A stretch of 64,000 nucleotides of DNA from Hippophae tibetana (taxonomy: Eukaryota; Streptophyta; Magnoliopsida; Rosales; Elaeagnaceae), in assembly GCA_037013495.1 (NCBI GenBank), contig JAZDXN010000030.1:1674001-1738000 (forward strand), read 5' to 3'. Within the stretch, counting starts at the first letter, position 1. Each line of letters opens with the position of its first letter. The notes below the pieces were generated by a model, which saw only the letters and a list, made by a program, of their open reading frames with translations, was not told the origin of the DNA and ran no database searches. Shown here piece by piece: positions 42,084-57,981 of the stretch. Made by a program: the position numbers and the translations under genes.

Positions 42084-44466
42084 CACATATAAGTAGATAC
42101 TATAAATATATATATTAGATTGAATGAAATCATTATTTACCAATTAAAAAAAGCTATTAGTGGTTGAAATATCATATATTCCACATGTATCTTAAAAGTA
42201 AGAGAAATTGGAAAACCAAGATTAAGAGACAAGGGGATTACCCTTTGTGGTGTCGATACCCTGGACATGATCGTGTAATATCCAACCAAATTATACAGGT
42301 AATTGTTAAACTTATACAAATAAAACGAGATGATAATTTATACATACGTAATTTTAGTATCATATTATGACCTAATAAATATTTTACATATTTTGTTAAT
42401 ATTTATTCGAATTCTTACTTTTATAATTAGGAATATGTCTAACAATTCTACAAACATAAACACGGATTGCCAAATTTCATAAATTATCTCGATACAAAAA
42501 TTACTCGTTTGCATGTGACCATGCGAACAATAAATTTGTATGGTCCATTAGATCTTCAAATATATATATATTATCTTCTACAAGTTCAATATGATGTATT
42601 ACCATTATTCTCCCTACAAACTGCTTCTATATATAGGTTAATATAACTGAAAATCATTTTTTTTGCCAACTAATTCATAGTAAAATAAATTGGTTTAATG
42701 TAATTTTCTCAACCAAATGTCTTATTTTGTTCTACAAAAAATAAAATATGTTATAGTTATATAAAATAAATAAACTCACTTTTACTATTTTATAATATAC
42801 GTATTAAAAATGTCATAAATAAATAAATAAAACATAAAGTTTTTCCTTTATGTGAAATAAATCATATTAAATAAAATCACATATAACTAGATACTATAAA
42901 TATATATATTAGATTGAATAAAATAATTATTAACCAATTCAAAAAATTTAATAATGGTTGAAATATAATACATTCCACATGTATCTTAAAATTAGGAGAA
43001 ATTGGAAAACAAAGATTAAGAGACAGGGGGATTACCCTTTGTGGTGTCGATACCCTATACATAATCATGCAATATCCAACCAAATTATGCACGTAATTGT
43101 TAAACTTATACAAATAACAGTAGATGATAATTTAAACATATGTAATTTTGGTATCATATTATGAGCTAATAAATATTTTACATATTTTGTTAATATTTAT
43201 TGGAATTCTTACTTTTGATAATTAGGAATATGTCTAACAATTCTACAAACATAAATAAGGATTGATAAATTTCATAAATTATCTCGATACAAAAATTCCT
43301 CGTTTGCATGCAAACATTCAAACAATAAATTTCTAATGTATATAAGATCTCCAAATATAACTATATTTTCTTCTACAAGTTCAATATGATGTATTACCAT
43401 TATTTTCCCTACAAACTACTTCTATATATATGTTAATATAACTGAAATCATTTTTTTTTGCCGACTAATTCAGAGTAAAATAAATTGGTTTAATGTAATT
43501 TGCTCTAGCAAATGTCTTATTTTGTTTTGCAAAAATTAAAATAGGATATAGTTATATAAAATAAATAAACTCACTTTTACTATTTTATAATAAATGTATT
43601 AAAAATGTTATAAATAAATAAATAAAACATAAAGTTTTTCCTTTATGTGAAATAAATCATAATAAATAAAATCACATATAAGTAGATACTATAAATATAT
43701 ATATTAGATTGAATGAAATCATTATTTACCAATTCCAAAAAGCTATTAGTGGTTGAAATATCATACATTCCACATGTATCTTAAAAGTAGGAGAAATTAG
43801 AAAACCAAGATTAAGAGACAAGGGGATTACCCTTTGTGGTGTCGATACCGTAGACATGATCATGCAATATCCAACCATTTTATGGAGGTAATTATTAAAT
43901 TTATACAAATAAAACTAGATGATAATTTATATATACGTAATTTTAGTATCATATTATGAGCTAATAAATATTTTACATATTTTGTTAATATTTATTGGAA
44001 TTCTTACTTTTATAATTAGGAATATGTCTAACAATTCTACAAACATAAACACGGATTGCCAAATTTCATAAATTATCTCGATACAAAAATTACTCGTTTG
44101 CATGCGACAATGCAAACAATAAATTTGTATGGTCCATTAGATCTTCAAATATATATATATTATCTTCTACAAGTTCAATATGATGTATTACCATTATTCT
44201 CCCTACAAACTCCTTCTATATATAGGTTAATATAACTGAAAATCATTTTTTTTGCCAACTAATTCATAGTAAAATAAATTGGTTTAATGTAATTTTCTCT
44301 ACCAAATGTCTTATTTTGTTTTGCAAAAAATAAAATATGTTATAGTTATCTAAAATAAATAAACTCACTTTTACTATTTTCTAATATACGTATTAAAAAT
44401 GTCATAAATAAATAAATAAAACTTAATTTTTTTCCTTTATGTGAAATAAATTATATTAAATAAAAT
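42084..44466 (+). repeat. Region VI: transitional monomers m54-m56
   Basis: Monomers at 42164, 42958 and 43753 are E/B/D-like mixtures with several private changes, for example AAATTATACAGG, TATGTAATTTTGG at 43,141 and GGATTGATAAATTTC. They form no repeated unit with each other. They separate the trimer HOR from the homogeneous type-K array. Confidence 0.8.
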
Positions 44467-47400
44467 CACATATAAGTAGATACTATAAATATATATATTA
44501 GATTGAATGAAATAATTATTAACCAATTCAAAACATTTATTAGTGGTTGAAATATAATACATTCCACATGTATCTTAAAATTAGGAGAAATTGGAAAACC
44601 AAGATTAAGAGACAAGGGGATTACCCTTTGTGGTGTCGATACCCTAGACATGATCGTGCAATATCCAACCAAATTATGCAGGTAATTGTTAAACTTATAC
44701 AAATAACAGTAGATGACAATTTATACATACGTAATTTTGGTATCATATTATGAGTTTGTAAATATTTTACATATTTTGTTAATATTTATTGTAATTCTTA
44801 CCTTTATAATTAGAAATATGTCTAATAATTCTACAAACATAAATACGGATTACCAAATTTCATAAATTATCTCGATACAGAAATTCCTCGTTTGCATGCA
44901 ACCATTTAAACAATAATTTTGTAAGGTCCATTAGTTCTCCAAATATATCTATATTATCTTCTACAATTTCAATATGATGTATTACCATTATTTTCCCTAC
45001 AAAATAATTCTATATATATGTTAATATAACTGAAAATATATTTTTTTTGCTGACTAATTCAGAGCAAAATATATTGGTTTAATGTAATTTTCTCTACCAA
45101 ATGTCTTATTTTGTTTTGCAAAAAGTAAAATATGTTATAGTTATATAAAATAAATAAACTCACTTTTACTATTTTATAATAAATGTATTAAAAATGTCAT
45201 AAATAAATAAATAAAACATATAGTTTTTCCTTTATGTGAAATAAATCATATTAAATAAAATCACATATAAGTAGATACTATAAATATATATATTAGATTG
45301 AATTAAATACTTATTAACCAATTCAAAAAATTTATTAGTGGTTGAAATATAATACATTCCACATGTATCTTAAAATTAGGAGAAATTGGAAAACCAAGAT
45401 TAAGAGACAAGGAGATTACCCTTTGTGGTGTCGATACCCTAGACATGATCGTGCAATATCCAACCAAATTATGCAGGTAATTGTTAAACTTATACAAATA
45501 ACAGTAGATGACAATTTATACATACGTAATTTTGGTATCATATTATGAGCTAGTAAATATTTTACATATTTTGTTAATATTTATTGTAATTCTTACCTTT
45601 ATAATTAGAAATATGTCTAATAATTCTACAAACATAAATACGGATTACCAAATTTCATAAATTATCTCGATACAGAAATTCCTCGTTTGCATGCAACCAT
45701 TCAAACAATAATTTTGTAAGGTCCATTAGTTCTCCAAATATATCTATATTATCTTCTACAATTTCAATATGATGTATTACCATTATTTTCCCTACAAAAT
45801 AATTCTATATATATGTTAATATAACTGAAAATATATTTTTTTTTTTGACTAATTCAGAGCAAAATATATTGGTTTAATGTAATTTTCTCTACCAAATGTC
45901 TTATTTTGTTTTACAAAAATTAAAATATGTTATAGTTATATAAAATAAATAAACTCACTTTTACTATTTTATAATAAATGTATTAAAAATGTCATAAATA
46001 AATAAATAAAACATATAGTTTTTCCTTTATGTGAAATAAATCATATTAAATAAAATCACATATAAGTAGATACTATAAATATATATATTAGATTGAATGA
46101 AATACTTATTAACCAATTCAAAAAATTTATTAGTGGTTGAAATATAATACATTCCACGTGTATCTTAAAATTAGGAGAAATTGGAAAACCAAGATTAAGA
46201 GACAAGGGGATTACCCTTTGTGGTGTCGATACCCTAGACATGATCGTGCAATATCCAACCAAATTATGCAGGTAATTGTTAAACTTATACAAATAACAGT
46301 AGATGACAATTTATACATACGTAATTTTGGTATCATATTATGAGCTAGTAAATATTTTACATATTTTGTTAATATTTATTGTAATTCTTACCTTTATAAT
46401 TAGAAATATGTCTAATAATTCTACAAACATAAATACGGATTACCAAATTTCATAAATTATCTCGATACAGAAATTCCTCGTTTGCATGCAACCATTCAAA
46501 CAATAATTTTGTAAGGTCCATTAGTTCTCCAAATATATCTATATTATCTTCTACAATTTCAATATGATGTATTACCATTATTTTCCCTACAAAATAATTC
46601 TATATATATGTTAATATAACTGAAAATATATTTTTTTTTCTAACTAATTCAGAGCAAAATATATTGGTTTAATGTAATTTTCTCTACCAAATGTCTTATT
46701 TTGTTTTTTAAAAATTAAAATATGTTATAGTTATATAAAATAAATAAACTCATTTTTACTATTTTATAATAAATGTATTAAAAATGTCATAAATAAATAA
46801 ATAAAACATATAGTTTTTCCTTTATGTGAAATAAATCATATTAAATAAAATCACATATAAGTAGATACTATAAATATATATATTAGATTGAATGAAATAC
46901 TTATTAACCAATTCAAAAAAATTATTAGTGGTTGAAATATAATACATTCCACATGTATCTTAAAATTAGGAGAAATTGGAAAACCAAGATTAAGAGACAA
47001 GGGGATTACCCTTTGTGGTGTCGATACCCTAGACATGATCGTGCAATATCCACCCAAATTATGCAGGTAATTGTTAAACTTATACAAATAACAGTAGATG
47101 ACAATTTATACATACGTAATTTTGGTATCATATTATGAGCTAGTAAATATTTTACATATTTTGTTAATATTTATTGTAATTCTTACCTTTATAATTAGAA
47201 ATATGTCTAATAATTCTACAAACATAAATACGGATTACCAAATTTCATAAATTATCTCGATACAGAAATTCCTCGTTTGCATGCAACCATTCAAACAATA
47301 ATTTTGTAAGGTCCATTAGTTCTCCAAATATATCAATATTATCTTCTACAATTTCAATATGATGTATTACCATTATTTTCCCTACAAAATAATTCTATAT

Positions 47401-50400
47401 ATATGTTAATATAACTGAAAATATATTTTTTTTGCTGACTAATTCAGAGCAAAATATATTGGTTTAATGTAATTTTCTCTACCAAATGTCTTATTTTGTT
47501 TTGCAAAAATTAAAATATGTTATAGTTATATAAAATAAATAAACTCACTTTTACTATTTTATAATAAATGTATTAAAAATGTCATAAATAAATAAATAAA
47601 ACATATAGTTTTTCCTTTATGTGAAATAAATCATATTAAATAAAATCACATATAAGTAGATACTATAAATATATATATTAGATTGAATGAAATACTTATT
47701 AACCAATTCAAAAAATTTATTATTGGTTGAAATATAATACATTCCACATGTATCTTAAAATTAGGAGAAATTGGAAAACCAAGATTAAGAGACAAGGGGA
47801 TTACCCTTTGTGGTGTCGATACCCTAGACATGATCGTGCAATATCCAACCAAATTATGCAGGTAATTGTTAAACTTATACAAATAACAGTAGATGACAAT
47901 TTATACATACGTAATTTTGGTATCATATTATGAGCTAGTAAATATTTTACATATTTTGTTAATATTTATTGTAATTCTTACCTTTATAATTAGAAATATG
48001 TCTAATAATTCTACAGACATAAATACGGATTACCAAATTTCATAAATTATCTCGATACAGAAATTCCTCGTTTTCATGCAACCATTCAAACAATAATTTT
48101 GTAAGGTCCATTAGTTCTCCAAATATATCTATATTATCTTCTACAATTTCAATATGATGTATTACCATTATTTTCCCTACAAAATAATTCTATATATATG
48201 TTAATATAACTGAAAATATATTTTTTTTGCTGACTAATTCAGAGCAAAATATATTGGTTTAATGTAATTTTCTCTACCAAATGTCTTATTTTGTTTTTTA
48301 AAAATTAAAATATTTTATAGTTATATAAAATAAATAAACTCACTTTTACTATTTTATAATAAATGTATTAAAAATGTCATAAATAAATAAATAAAACATA
48401 TAGTTTTTCCTTTATGTGAAATAAATCATATTAAATAAAATCACATATAAGTAGATACTATAAATATATATATTAGATTGAATGAAATACTTATTAACCA
48501 ATTCAAAAAATTTATTAGTGGTTGAAATATAATACATTCCACGTGTATCTTAAAATTAGGCGAAATTGGAAAACCAAGATTAAGAGACAAGGGGATTAAC
48601 CTTTGTGGTGTCGATACCCTAGACATGATCGTGCAATATCCAACCAAATTATGCAGGTAATTGTTAAACTTATACAAATAACAGTAGATGACAATTTATA
48701 CATACGTAATTTTGGTATCATATTATGAGCTAGTAAATATTTTACATATTTTGTTAATATTTATTGTAATTCTTACCTTTATAATTAGAAATATGTCTAA
48801 TAATTCTACAAACATAAATACGGATTACCAAATTTCATAAATTATCTCGATACAGAAATTCCTCGTTTGCATGCAACCATTCAAACAATAATTTTATAAG
48901 GTCCATTAGTTCTCCAAATATATCTATATTATCTTATACAATTTCAATATGATGTATTACCATTATTTTCCCTACAAAATAATTCTATATATATGTTAAT
49001 ATAACTGAAAATATATTTTTTTTGCTGACTAATTCAGAGCAAAATATATTGGTTTAATGTAATTTTCTCTACCAAATGTTTTATTTTGTTTTACAAAAAT
49101 TAAAATATGTTATAGTTATATAAAATAAATAAACTCACTTTTACTATTTTATAATAAATGTATTAAAAATGTCATAAATAAGTAAATAAAACATATAGTT
49201 TTTCCTTTATGTGAAATAAATCATATTAAATAAAATCACATATAAGTAGATACTATAAATATATATATTAGATTGAATGAAATACTTATTAACCAATTCA
49301 AAAAATTTATTAGTGGTTGAAATATAATACATTCCACATGTATCTTAAAATTAGGAGAAATTGGAAAACCAAGATTAAGAGACAAGGGGATTACCTTTTG
49401 TGGTGTCGATACCCTAGACATAATCGTGCAATATCCAACCAAATTATGCAGGTAATTGTTAAACTTATACAAATAACAGTAGATGACAATTTATACATAC
49501 GTAATTTTGGTATCATATTATGAGCTAGTAAATATTTTACATATTTTGTTAATATTTATTGTAATTCTTACCTTTATAATTAGAAATATGTCTAATAATT
49601 CTACAAACATAAATACGGATTACCAAATTTCATAAATTATCTCGATACAGAAATTCCTCGTTTGCATGCAACCATTCAAACAATAATTTTGTAAGGTCCA
49701 TTAGTTCTCCAAATATATCTATATTATCTTCTACAATTTCAATATGATGTATTACCATTATTTTCCCTACAAAATAATTCTATATATATGTTAATATAAC
49801 TGAAAATATATTTTTTTTGCTGACTAATTCAGAGCAAAATATATTGGTTTAATGTAATTTTCTCTACCAAATGTCTTATTTTGTTTTACAAAAATTAAAA
49901 TATGTTATAGTTATATAAAATAAATAAACTCACTTTTACTATTTTATAATAAATGTATTAAAAATGTCATAAATAAATAAATAAAACATATAGTTTTTCC
50001 TTTATGTGAAATAAATCATATTAAATAAAATCACATATAAGTAGATACTATAAATATATATATTAGATTGAATGAAATACTTATTAACCAATTCAAAAAA
50101 TTTATTAGTGGTTGAAATATAATACATTCCACGTGTATCTTAAAATTAGGCGAAATTGGAAAACCAAGATTAAGAGACAAGGGGATTACCCTTTGTGGTG
50201 TCGATACCCTAGACATGATCGTGCAATATCCAACCAAATTATGCAGGTAATTGTTAAACTTATACAAATAACAGTAGATGACAATTTATACATACGTAAT
50301 TTTGGTATCATATTATGAGCTAGTAAATATTTTACATATTTTGTTAATATTTATTGTAATTCTTACCTTTATAATTAGAAATATGTCTAATAATTCTACA

Positions 50401-53400
50401 AACATAAATACGGATTACCAAATTTCATAAATTATCTCGATACAGAAATTCCTCGTTTGCATGCAACCATTCAAACAATAATTTTGTAAGGTCCATTAGT
50501 TCTCCAAATATATCTATATTATCTTCTACAATTTCAATATGATGTATTACCATTATTTTCCCTACAAAATAATTCTATATATATGTTAATATAACTGAAA
50601 ATATATTTTTTTTTGTTGACTAATTCAGAGCAAAATATATTGGTTTAATGTAATTTTCTCTACCTAATGTCTTATTTTGTTTTGCAAAAATTAAAATATG
50701 TTATAGTTATATAAAATAAATAAACTCACTTTTACTATTTTATAATAAATGTATTAAAAATGTCATAAATAAATAAATAAAACATATAGTTTTTCCTTTA
50801 TGTGAAATAAATCATATTAAATAAAATCACATATAAGTAGATACTATAAATATATATATTAGATTGAATGAAATACTTATTAACCAATTCAAAAAATTTA
50901 TTAGTGGTTGAAATATAATACATTCCACGTGTATCTTAAAATTAGGAGAAATTGAAAAACCAAGATTTAGAGACAAGGGGATTACCCTTTGCGGTGTCGA
51001 TACCCTAGACATGATCGTGCAATATCCAACCAAATTATGCAGGTAATTGTTAAACTTATACAAATAACAGTAGATGACAATTTATAAATACGTAATTTTG
51101 GTATCATATTATGAGCTAGTAAATATTTTACATATTTTGTTAATATTTATTGTAATTCTTACCTTTATAATTAGAAATATGTCTAATAATTCTACAAACA
51201 TAAATACGGATTACCAAATTTCATAAATTATCTCGATACAAAAATTCCTCGTTTGCATGCAACCATTCAAACAATAATTTTGTAAGGTCCATTAGTTCTC
51301 CAAATATATCTATATTATCTTCTACAAGTTCAATATGATGTATTACCATTATTTTCCCTACAAAATAATTCTATATATATGTTAATATAACTGAAAATAT
51401 ATTTTTTTTGCTGACTAATTCATAGCAAAATATATTGGTTTAATGTAATTTTCTCTACCAAATGTCTTATTTTGTTTTACAAAAATTAAAATATGTTATA
51501 GTTATATAAAATAAATAAACTCACTTTTACTATTTTATAATAAATGTATTAAAAATGTCATAAATAAATAAATAAAACATATAGTTTTTCCTTTATGTGA
51601 AATAAATCATATTAAATAAAATCACATATAAGTAGATACTATAAATATATATATTAGATTGAATGAAATACTTATTAACCAATTCAAAAAATTTATTAGT
51701 GGTTGAAATATAATACATTCCACGTGTATCTTAAAATTAGGCGAAATTGGAAAACCAAGATTAAGAGACAAGGGGATTACCCTTTGTGGTGTCGATACCC
51801 TAGACATGATCGTGCAATATCCAACCAAATTATGCAGGTAATTGTTAAACTTATACAAATAACAGTAGATGACAATTTATAAATACGTAATTTTGGTATC
51901 ATATTATGAGCTAGTAAATATTTTACATATTTTGTTAATATTTATTGTAATTCTTACCTTTATAATTAGAAATATGTCTAATAATTCTACAAACATAAAT
52001 ACGGATTACCAAATTTCATAAATTATCTCGATACAGAAATTCCTCGTTTGCATGCAACCATTCAAACAATAATTTTGTAAGGTCCATTAGTTCTCCAAAT
52101 ATATCTATATTATCTTATACAATTTCAATATGATGTATTACCATTATTTTCCCTACAAAATAATTCTATATATATGTTAATATAACTGAAAATATTTTTT
52201 TTTTCTCACTAATTCAGAGCAAAATATATTGGTTTAATGTAATTTTCTCTACCAAATGTCTTATTTTGTTTTACAAAAATTAAAATATGTTATAGTTATA
52301 TAAAATAAATAAACTCACTTTTACTATTTTATAATAAATGTATTAAAAATGTCATAAATAAATAAATAAAACATATAGTTTTTCCTTTATGTGAAATAAA
52401 TCATATTAAATAAAATCACATATAAGTAGATACTATAAATATATATATTAGATTGAATGAAATACTTATTAACCAATTCAAAAAATTTATTAGTGGTTGA
52501 AATATAATACATTCCACGTGTATCTTAAAATTAGGCGAAATTGGAAAACCAAGATTAAGAGACAAGGGGATTACCCTTTGTGGTGTCGATACCCTAGACA
52601 TGATCGTGCAATATCCAAACAAATTATGCAGGTAATTGTTAAACTTATACAAATAACAGTAGATGACAATTTATACATACGTAATTTTGGTATCATATTA
52701 TGAGCTAGTAAATATTTTACATATTTTGTTAATATTTATTGTAATTCTTACCTTTATAATTAGAAATATGTCTAATAATTCTACAAACATAAATACGGAT
52801 TACAAAATTTCATAAATTATCTCGATACAGAAATTCCTCGTTTGCATGCAACCATTCAAACAATAATTTTGTAAGGTCCATTAGTTCTCCAAATATATCT
52901 ATATTATCTTATACAATTTCAATATGATGTATTACCATTATTTTCCCTACAAAATAATTCTATATATATGTTAATATAACTGAAAATATATTTTTTTTGA
53001 TGACTAATTCAGAGCAAAATATATTGGTTTAATGTAATTTTCTCTACCAAATGTTTTATTTTGTTTTACAAAAATTAAAATATGTTATAGTTATATAAAA
53101 TAAATAAACTCACTTTTACTATTTTATAATAAATGTATTAAAAATGTCATAAAGAAATAAATAAAACATATAGTTTTTCCTTTATGTGAAATAAATCATA
53201 TTAAATAAAATCACATATAAGTAGATACTATAAATATATATATTAGATTGAATGAAATACTTATTAACCAATTCAAAAAATTTATTAGTGGTTGAAATAT
53301 AATACATTCCACGTGTATCTTAAAATTAGGCGAAATTGGAAAACCAAGATTAAGAGACAAGGGGATTACCCTTTGTGGTGTCGATACCCTAGACATGATC

Positions 53401-54801
53401 GTGCAATATCCAACCAAATTATGCAGGTAATTGTTAAACTTATACAAATAACAGTAGATGACAATTTATACATACGTAATTTTGGTATCATATTATGAGC
53501 TAGTAAATATTTTACATATTTTGTTAATATTTATTGTAATTCTTACCTTTATAATTAGAAATATGTCTAATAATTCTACAAACATAAATACGGATTACCA
53601 AATTTCATAAATTATCTCGATACAAAAATTCCTCGTTTGCATGCAACCATTCAAACAATAATTTTGTAAGGTCCATTAGTTCTCCAAATATATCTATATT
53701 ATCTTCTACAAGTTCAATATGATGTATTACCATTATTTTCCCTACAAAATAATTCTATATATATGTTAATATAACTGAAAATATATTTTTTTTGCTGACT
53801 AATTCATAGCAAAATATATTGGTTTAATGTAATTTTCTCTACCAAATGTCTTATTTTGTTTTACAAAAATTAAAATATGTTATAGTTATATAAAATAAAT
53901 AAACTCACTTTTACTATTTTATAATAAATGTATTAAAAATGTCATAAATAAATAAATAAAACATATAGTTTTTCCTTTATGTGAAATAAATCATATTAAA
54001 TAAAATCACATATAAGTAGATACTATAAATATATATATTAGATTGAATGAAATACTTATTAACCAATTCAAAAAATTTATTAGTGGTTGAAATATAATAC
54101 ATTCCACATATATCTTAAAATTAGGAGAAATTGGAAAACCAAGATTAAGAGACAAGGGGATTACCTTTTGTGGTGTCGATACCCTAGACATGATCGTGCA
54201 ATATCCAACCAAATTAAGCAGGTAATTGTTAAACTTATACAAATAACAGTAGATGACAATTTATACATACGTAATTTTGGTATCATATTATGAGCTAGTA
54301 AATATTTTACATATTTTGTTAATATTTATTGTAATTCTTACCTTTATAATTAGAAATATGTCTAATAATTCTACAAACATAAATACGGATTACCAAATTT
54401 CATAAATTATCTCGATACAAAAATTCCTCGTTTGCATGAAACCATTCAAACAATAATTTTGTAAGGTCCATTAGTTCTCCAAATATATCTATATTATCTT
54501 CTACAATTTCAATATGATGTATTACCATTATTTTCCCTACAAAATAATTCTATATATATGTTAATATAACTGAAAATATATTTTTTTTGCTGACTAATTC
54601 ATAGCAAAATATATTGGTTTAATGTAATTTTCTCTACCAAATGTCTTATTTTGTTTTACAAAAATTAAAATATGTTATAGTTATATAAAATAAATAAACT
54701 CACTTTTACTATTTTATAATAAATGTATTAAAAATGTCATAAATAAATAAATAAAACATATAGTTTTTCCTTTATGTCAAATAAATCATATTAAATAAAA
54801 T

Positions 54802-57800
54802 CACATATAAGTAGATACTATAAATATATATATTAGATTGAATGAAATACTTATTAACCAATTCAAAAAATTTATTAGTGGTTGAAATATAATACATTCC
54901 ACGTGTATCTTAAAATTAGGCGAAATTGGAAAACCAAGATTAAGAGACAAGGGGATTACCCTTTGTGGTGTCGATACCCTAGACATGATCGTGCAATATC
55001 CAACCAAATTATGCAGGTAATTGTTAAACTTATACAAATAACAGTAGATGACAATTTATACATACGTAATTTTGGTATCATATTATGAGCTAGTAAATAT
55101 TTTACATATTTTGTTAATATTTATTGTAATTCTTACCTTTATAATTAGAAATATGTCTAATAATTCTACAAACATAAATACGGATTACCAAATTTCATAA
55201 ATTATCTCGATACAGAAATTCCTCGTTTGCATGCAACCATTCAAACAATAATTTTGTAAGGTCCATTAGTTCTCCAAATATATCTATATTATCTTCTACA
55301 AGTTCAATATGATGTATTACCATTATTTTCCCTACAAAATAATTCTATATATATGTTAATATAACTGAAAATATATTTTTTTTGCTGACTAATTCAGAGC
55401 AAAATATATTGGTTTAATGTAATTTTCTCTACCAAATGTCTTATTTTGTTTTACAAAAATTAAAATATGTTATAGTTATATAAAATAAATAAACTCACTT
55501 TTACTATTTTATAATAAATGTATTAAAAATGTCATAAATAAATAAATAAAACATATAGTTTTTCCTTTATATGAAATAAATCATATTAAATAAAATCACA
55601 TATAAGTAGATACTATAAATATATATATTAGATTGAATGAAATACTTATTAACCAATTCAAAAAATTTATTAGTGGTTGAAATATAATACATTCCACGTG
55701 TATCTTAAAATTAGGCGAAATTGGAAAACCAAGATTAAGAGACAAGGGGATTACCCTTTGTGGTGTCGATACCCTAGACATGATCGTGCAATATCCAACC
55801 AAATTATGCAGGTAATTGTTAAACTTATACAAATAACAGTAGATGACAATTTATACATACGTAATTTTGGTATCATATTATGAGCTAGTAAATATTTTAC
55901 ATATTTTGTTAATATTTATTGTAATTCTTACCTTTATAATTAGAAATATGTCTAATAATTCTACAAACATAAATACGGATTACCAAATTTCATAAATTAT
56001 CTCGATACAGAAATTCCTCGTTTGCATGCAACCATTCAAACAATAATTTTGTAAGGTCCATTAGTTCTCCAAATATATATATATTATCTTCTACAATTTC
56101 AATATGATGTATTACCATTATTTTCCCTACAAAATAATTCTATATATATGTTAATATAACTGAAAATATATTTTTTTTGCTGACTAATTCATAGCAAAAT
56201 ATATTGGTTTAATGTAATTTTCTCTACCAAATGTCTTATTTTGTTTTACAAAAATTAAAATATGTTATAGTTATATAAAATAAATAAACTCACTTTTACT
56301 ATTTTATAATAAATGTATTAAAAATGTCATAAATAAATAAATAAAACATATAGTTTTTCCTTTATGTCAAATAAATCATATTAAATAAAATCACATATAA
56401 GTAGATACTATAAATATATATATTAGATTGAATGAAATACTTATTAACCAATTCAAAAAATTTATTAGTGGTTGAAATATAATACATTCCACGTGTATCT
56501 TAAAATTAGGCGAAATTGGAAAACCAAGATTAAGAGACAAGGGGATTACCCTTTGTGGTGTCGATACCCTAGACATGATCGTGCAATATCCAACCAAATT
56601 ATGCAGGTAATTGTTAAACTTATACAAATAACAGTAGATGACAATTTATACATACGTAATTTTGGTATCATATTATGAGCTAGTAAATATTTTACATATT
56701 TTGTTAATATTTATTGTAATTCTTACCTTTATAATTAGAAATATGTCTAATAATTCTACAAACATAAATACGGATTACCAAATTTCATAAATTATCTCGA
56801 TACAGAAATTCCTCGTTTGCATGCAACCATTCAAACAATAATTTTGTAAGGTCCATTAGTTCTCCAAATATATCTATATTATCTTCTACAAGTTCAATAT
56901 GATGTATTACCATTATTTTCCCTACAAAATAATTCTATATATATGTTAATATAACTGAAAATATATTTTTTTTGCTGACTAATTCAGAGCAAAATATATT
57001 GGTTTAATGTAATTTTCTCTACCAAATGTCTTATTTTGTTTTACAAAAATTAAAATATGTTATAGTTATATAAAATAAATAAACTCACTTTTACTATTTT
57101 ATAATAAATGTATTAAAAATGTCATAAATAAATAAATAAAACATATAGTTTTTCCTTTATATGAAATAAATCATATTAAATAAAATCACATATAAGTAGA
57201 TACTATAAATATATATATTAGATTGAATGAAATACTTATTAACCAATTCAAAAAATTTATTAGTGGTTGAAATATAATACATTCCACGTGTATCTTAAAA
57301 TTAGGAGAAATTGGAAAACCAAGATTAAGAGACAAGGGGATTACCCTTTGTGGTGTCGATACCCTAGACATGATCGTGCAATATCCAACCAAATTATGCA
57401 GGTAATTGTTAAACTTATACAAATAACAGTAGATGACAATTTATACATACGTAATTTTGGTATCATATTATGAGCTAGTAAATATTTTACATATTTTGTT
57501 AATATTTATTGTAATTCTTACCTTTATAATTAGAAATATGTCTAATAATTCTACAAACATAAATACGGATTACCAAATTTCATAAATTATCTCGATACAG
57601 AAATTCCTCGTTTGCATGCAACCATTCAAACAATAATTTTGTAAGGTCCATTAGTTCTCCAAATATATCTATATTATCTTCTACAATTTCAATATGATGT
57701 ATTACCATTATTTTCCCTACAAAATAATTCTATATATATGTTAATATAACTGAAAATATATTTTTTTTGCTGACTAATTCATAGCAAAATATATTGGTTT

Positions 57801-57981
57801 AATGTAATTTTCTCTACCAAATGTCTTATTTTGTTTTACAAAAATTAAAATATGTTATAGTTATATAAAATAAATAAACTCACTTTTACTATTTTATAAT
57901 AAATGTATTAAAAATGTCATAAATAAATAAATAAAACATATAGTTTTTCCTTTATGTGAAATAAATCATATTAAATAAAAT
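54802..57981 (+). repeat. Young dimer within the K array (2 x 1,590 bp)
   Basis: Copies 54,802-56,391 and 56,392-57,981. The first monomer of each pair (m70, m72) has CTACAAGTTC, TTCAGAGC and TTTATATGAA. The second (m71, m73) has CTACAATTTC and TTCATAGC. Visible differences between the copies are all in the second monomer: ATATATATATAT against ATATATCTATAT, GGCGAAA against GGAGAAA, and TTTATGTCAA against TTTATGTGAA. Confidence 0.75.

Noticed and set aside
45342-45548. Recurrent 60-83-codon open frames, on both strands, in nearly every monomer (68 codons here on the + strand, 78 codons on the - strand in many copies).
   Set aside because: They overlap each other in the less AT-rich core, the + strand one starts only at TTG, and differences between copies often change the amino acid. 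They recur because the repeat recurs. I see no domain, signal or support for translation.
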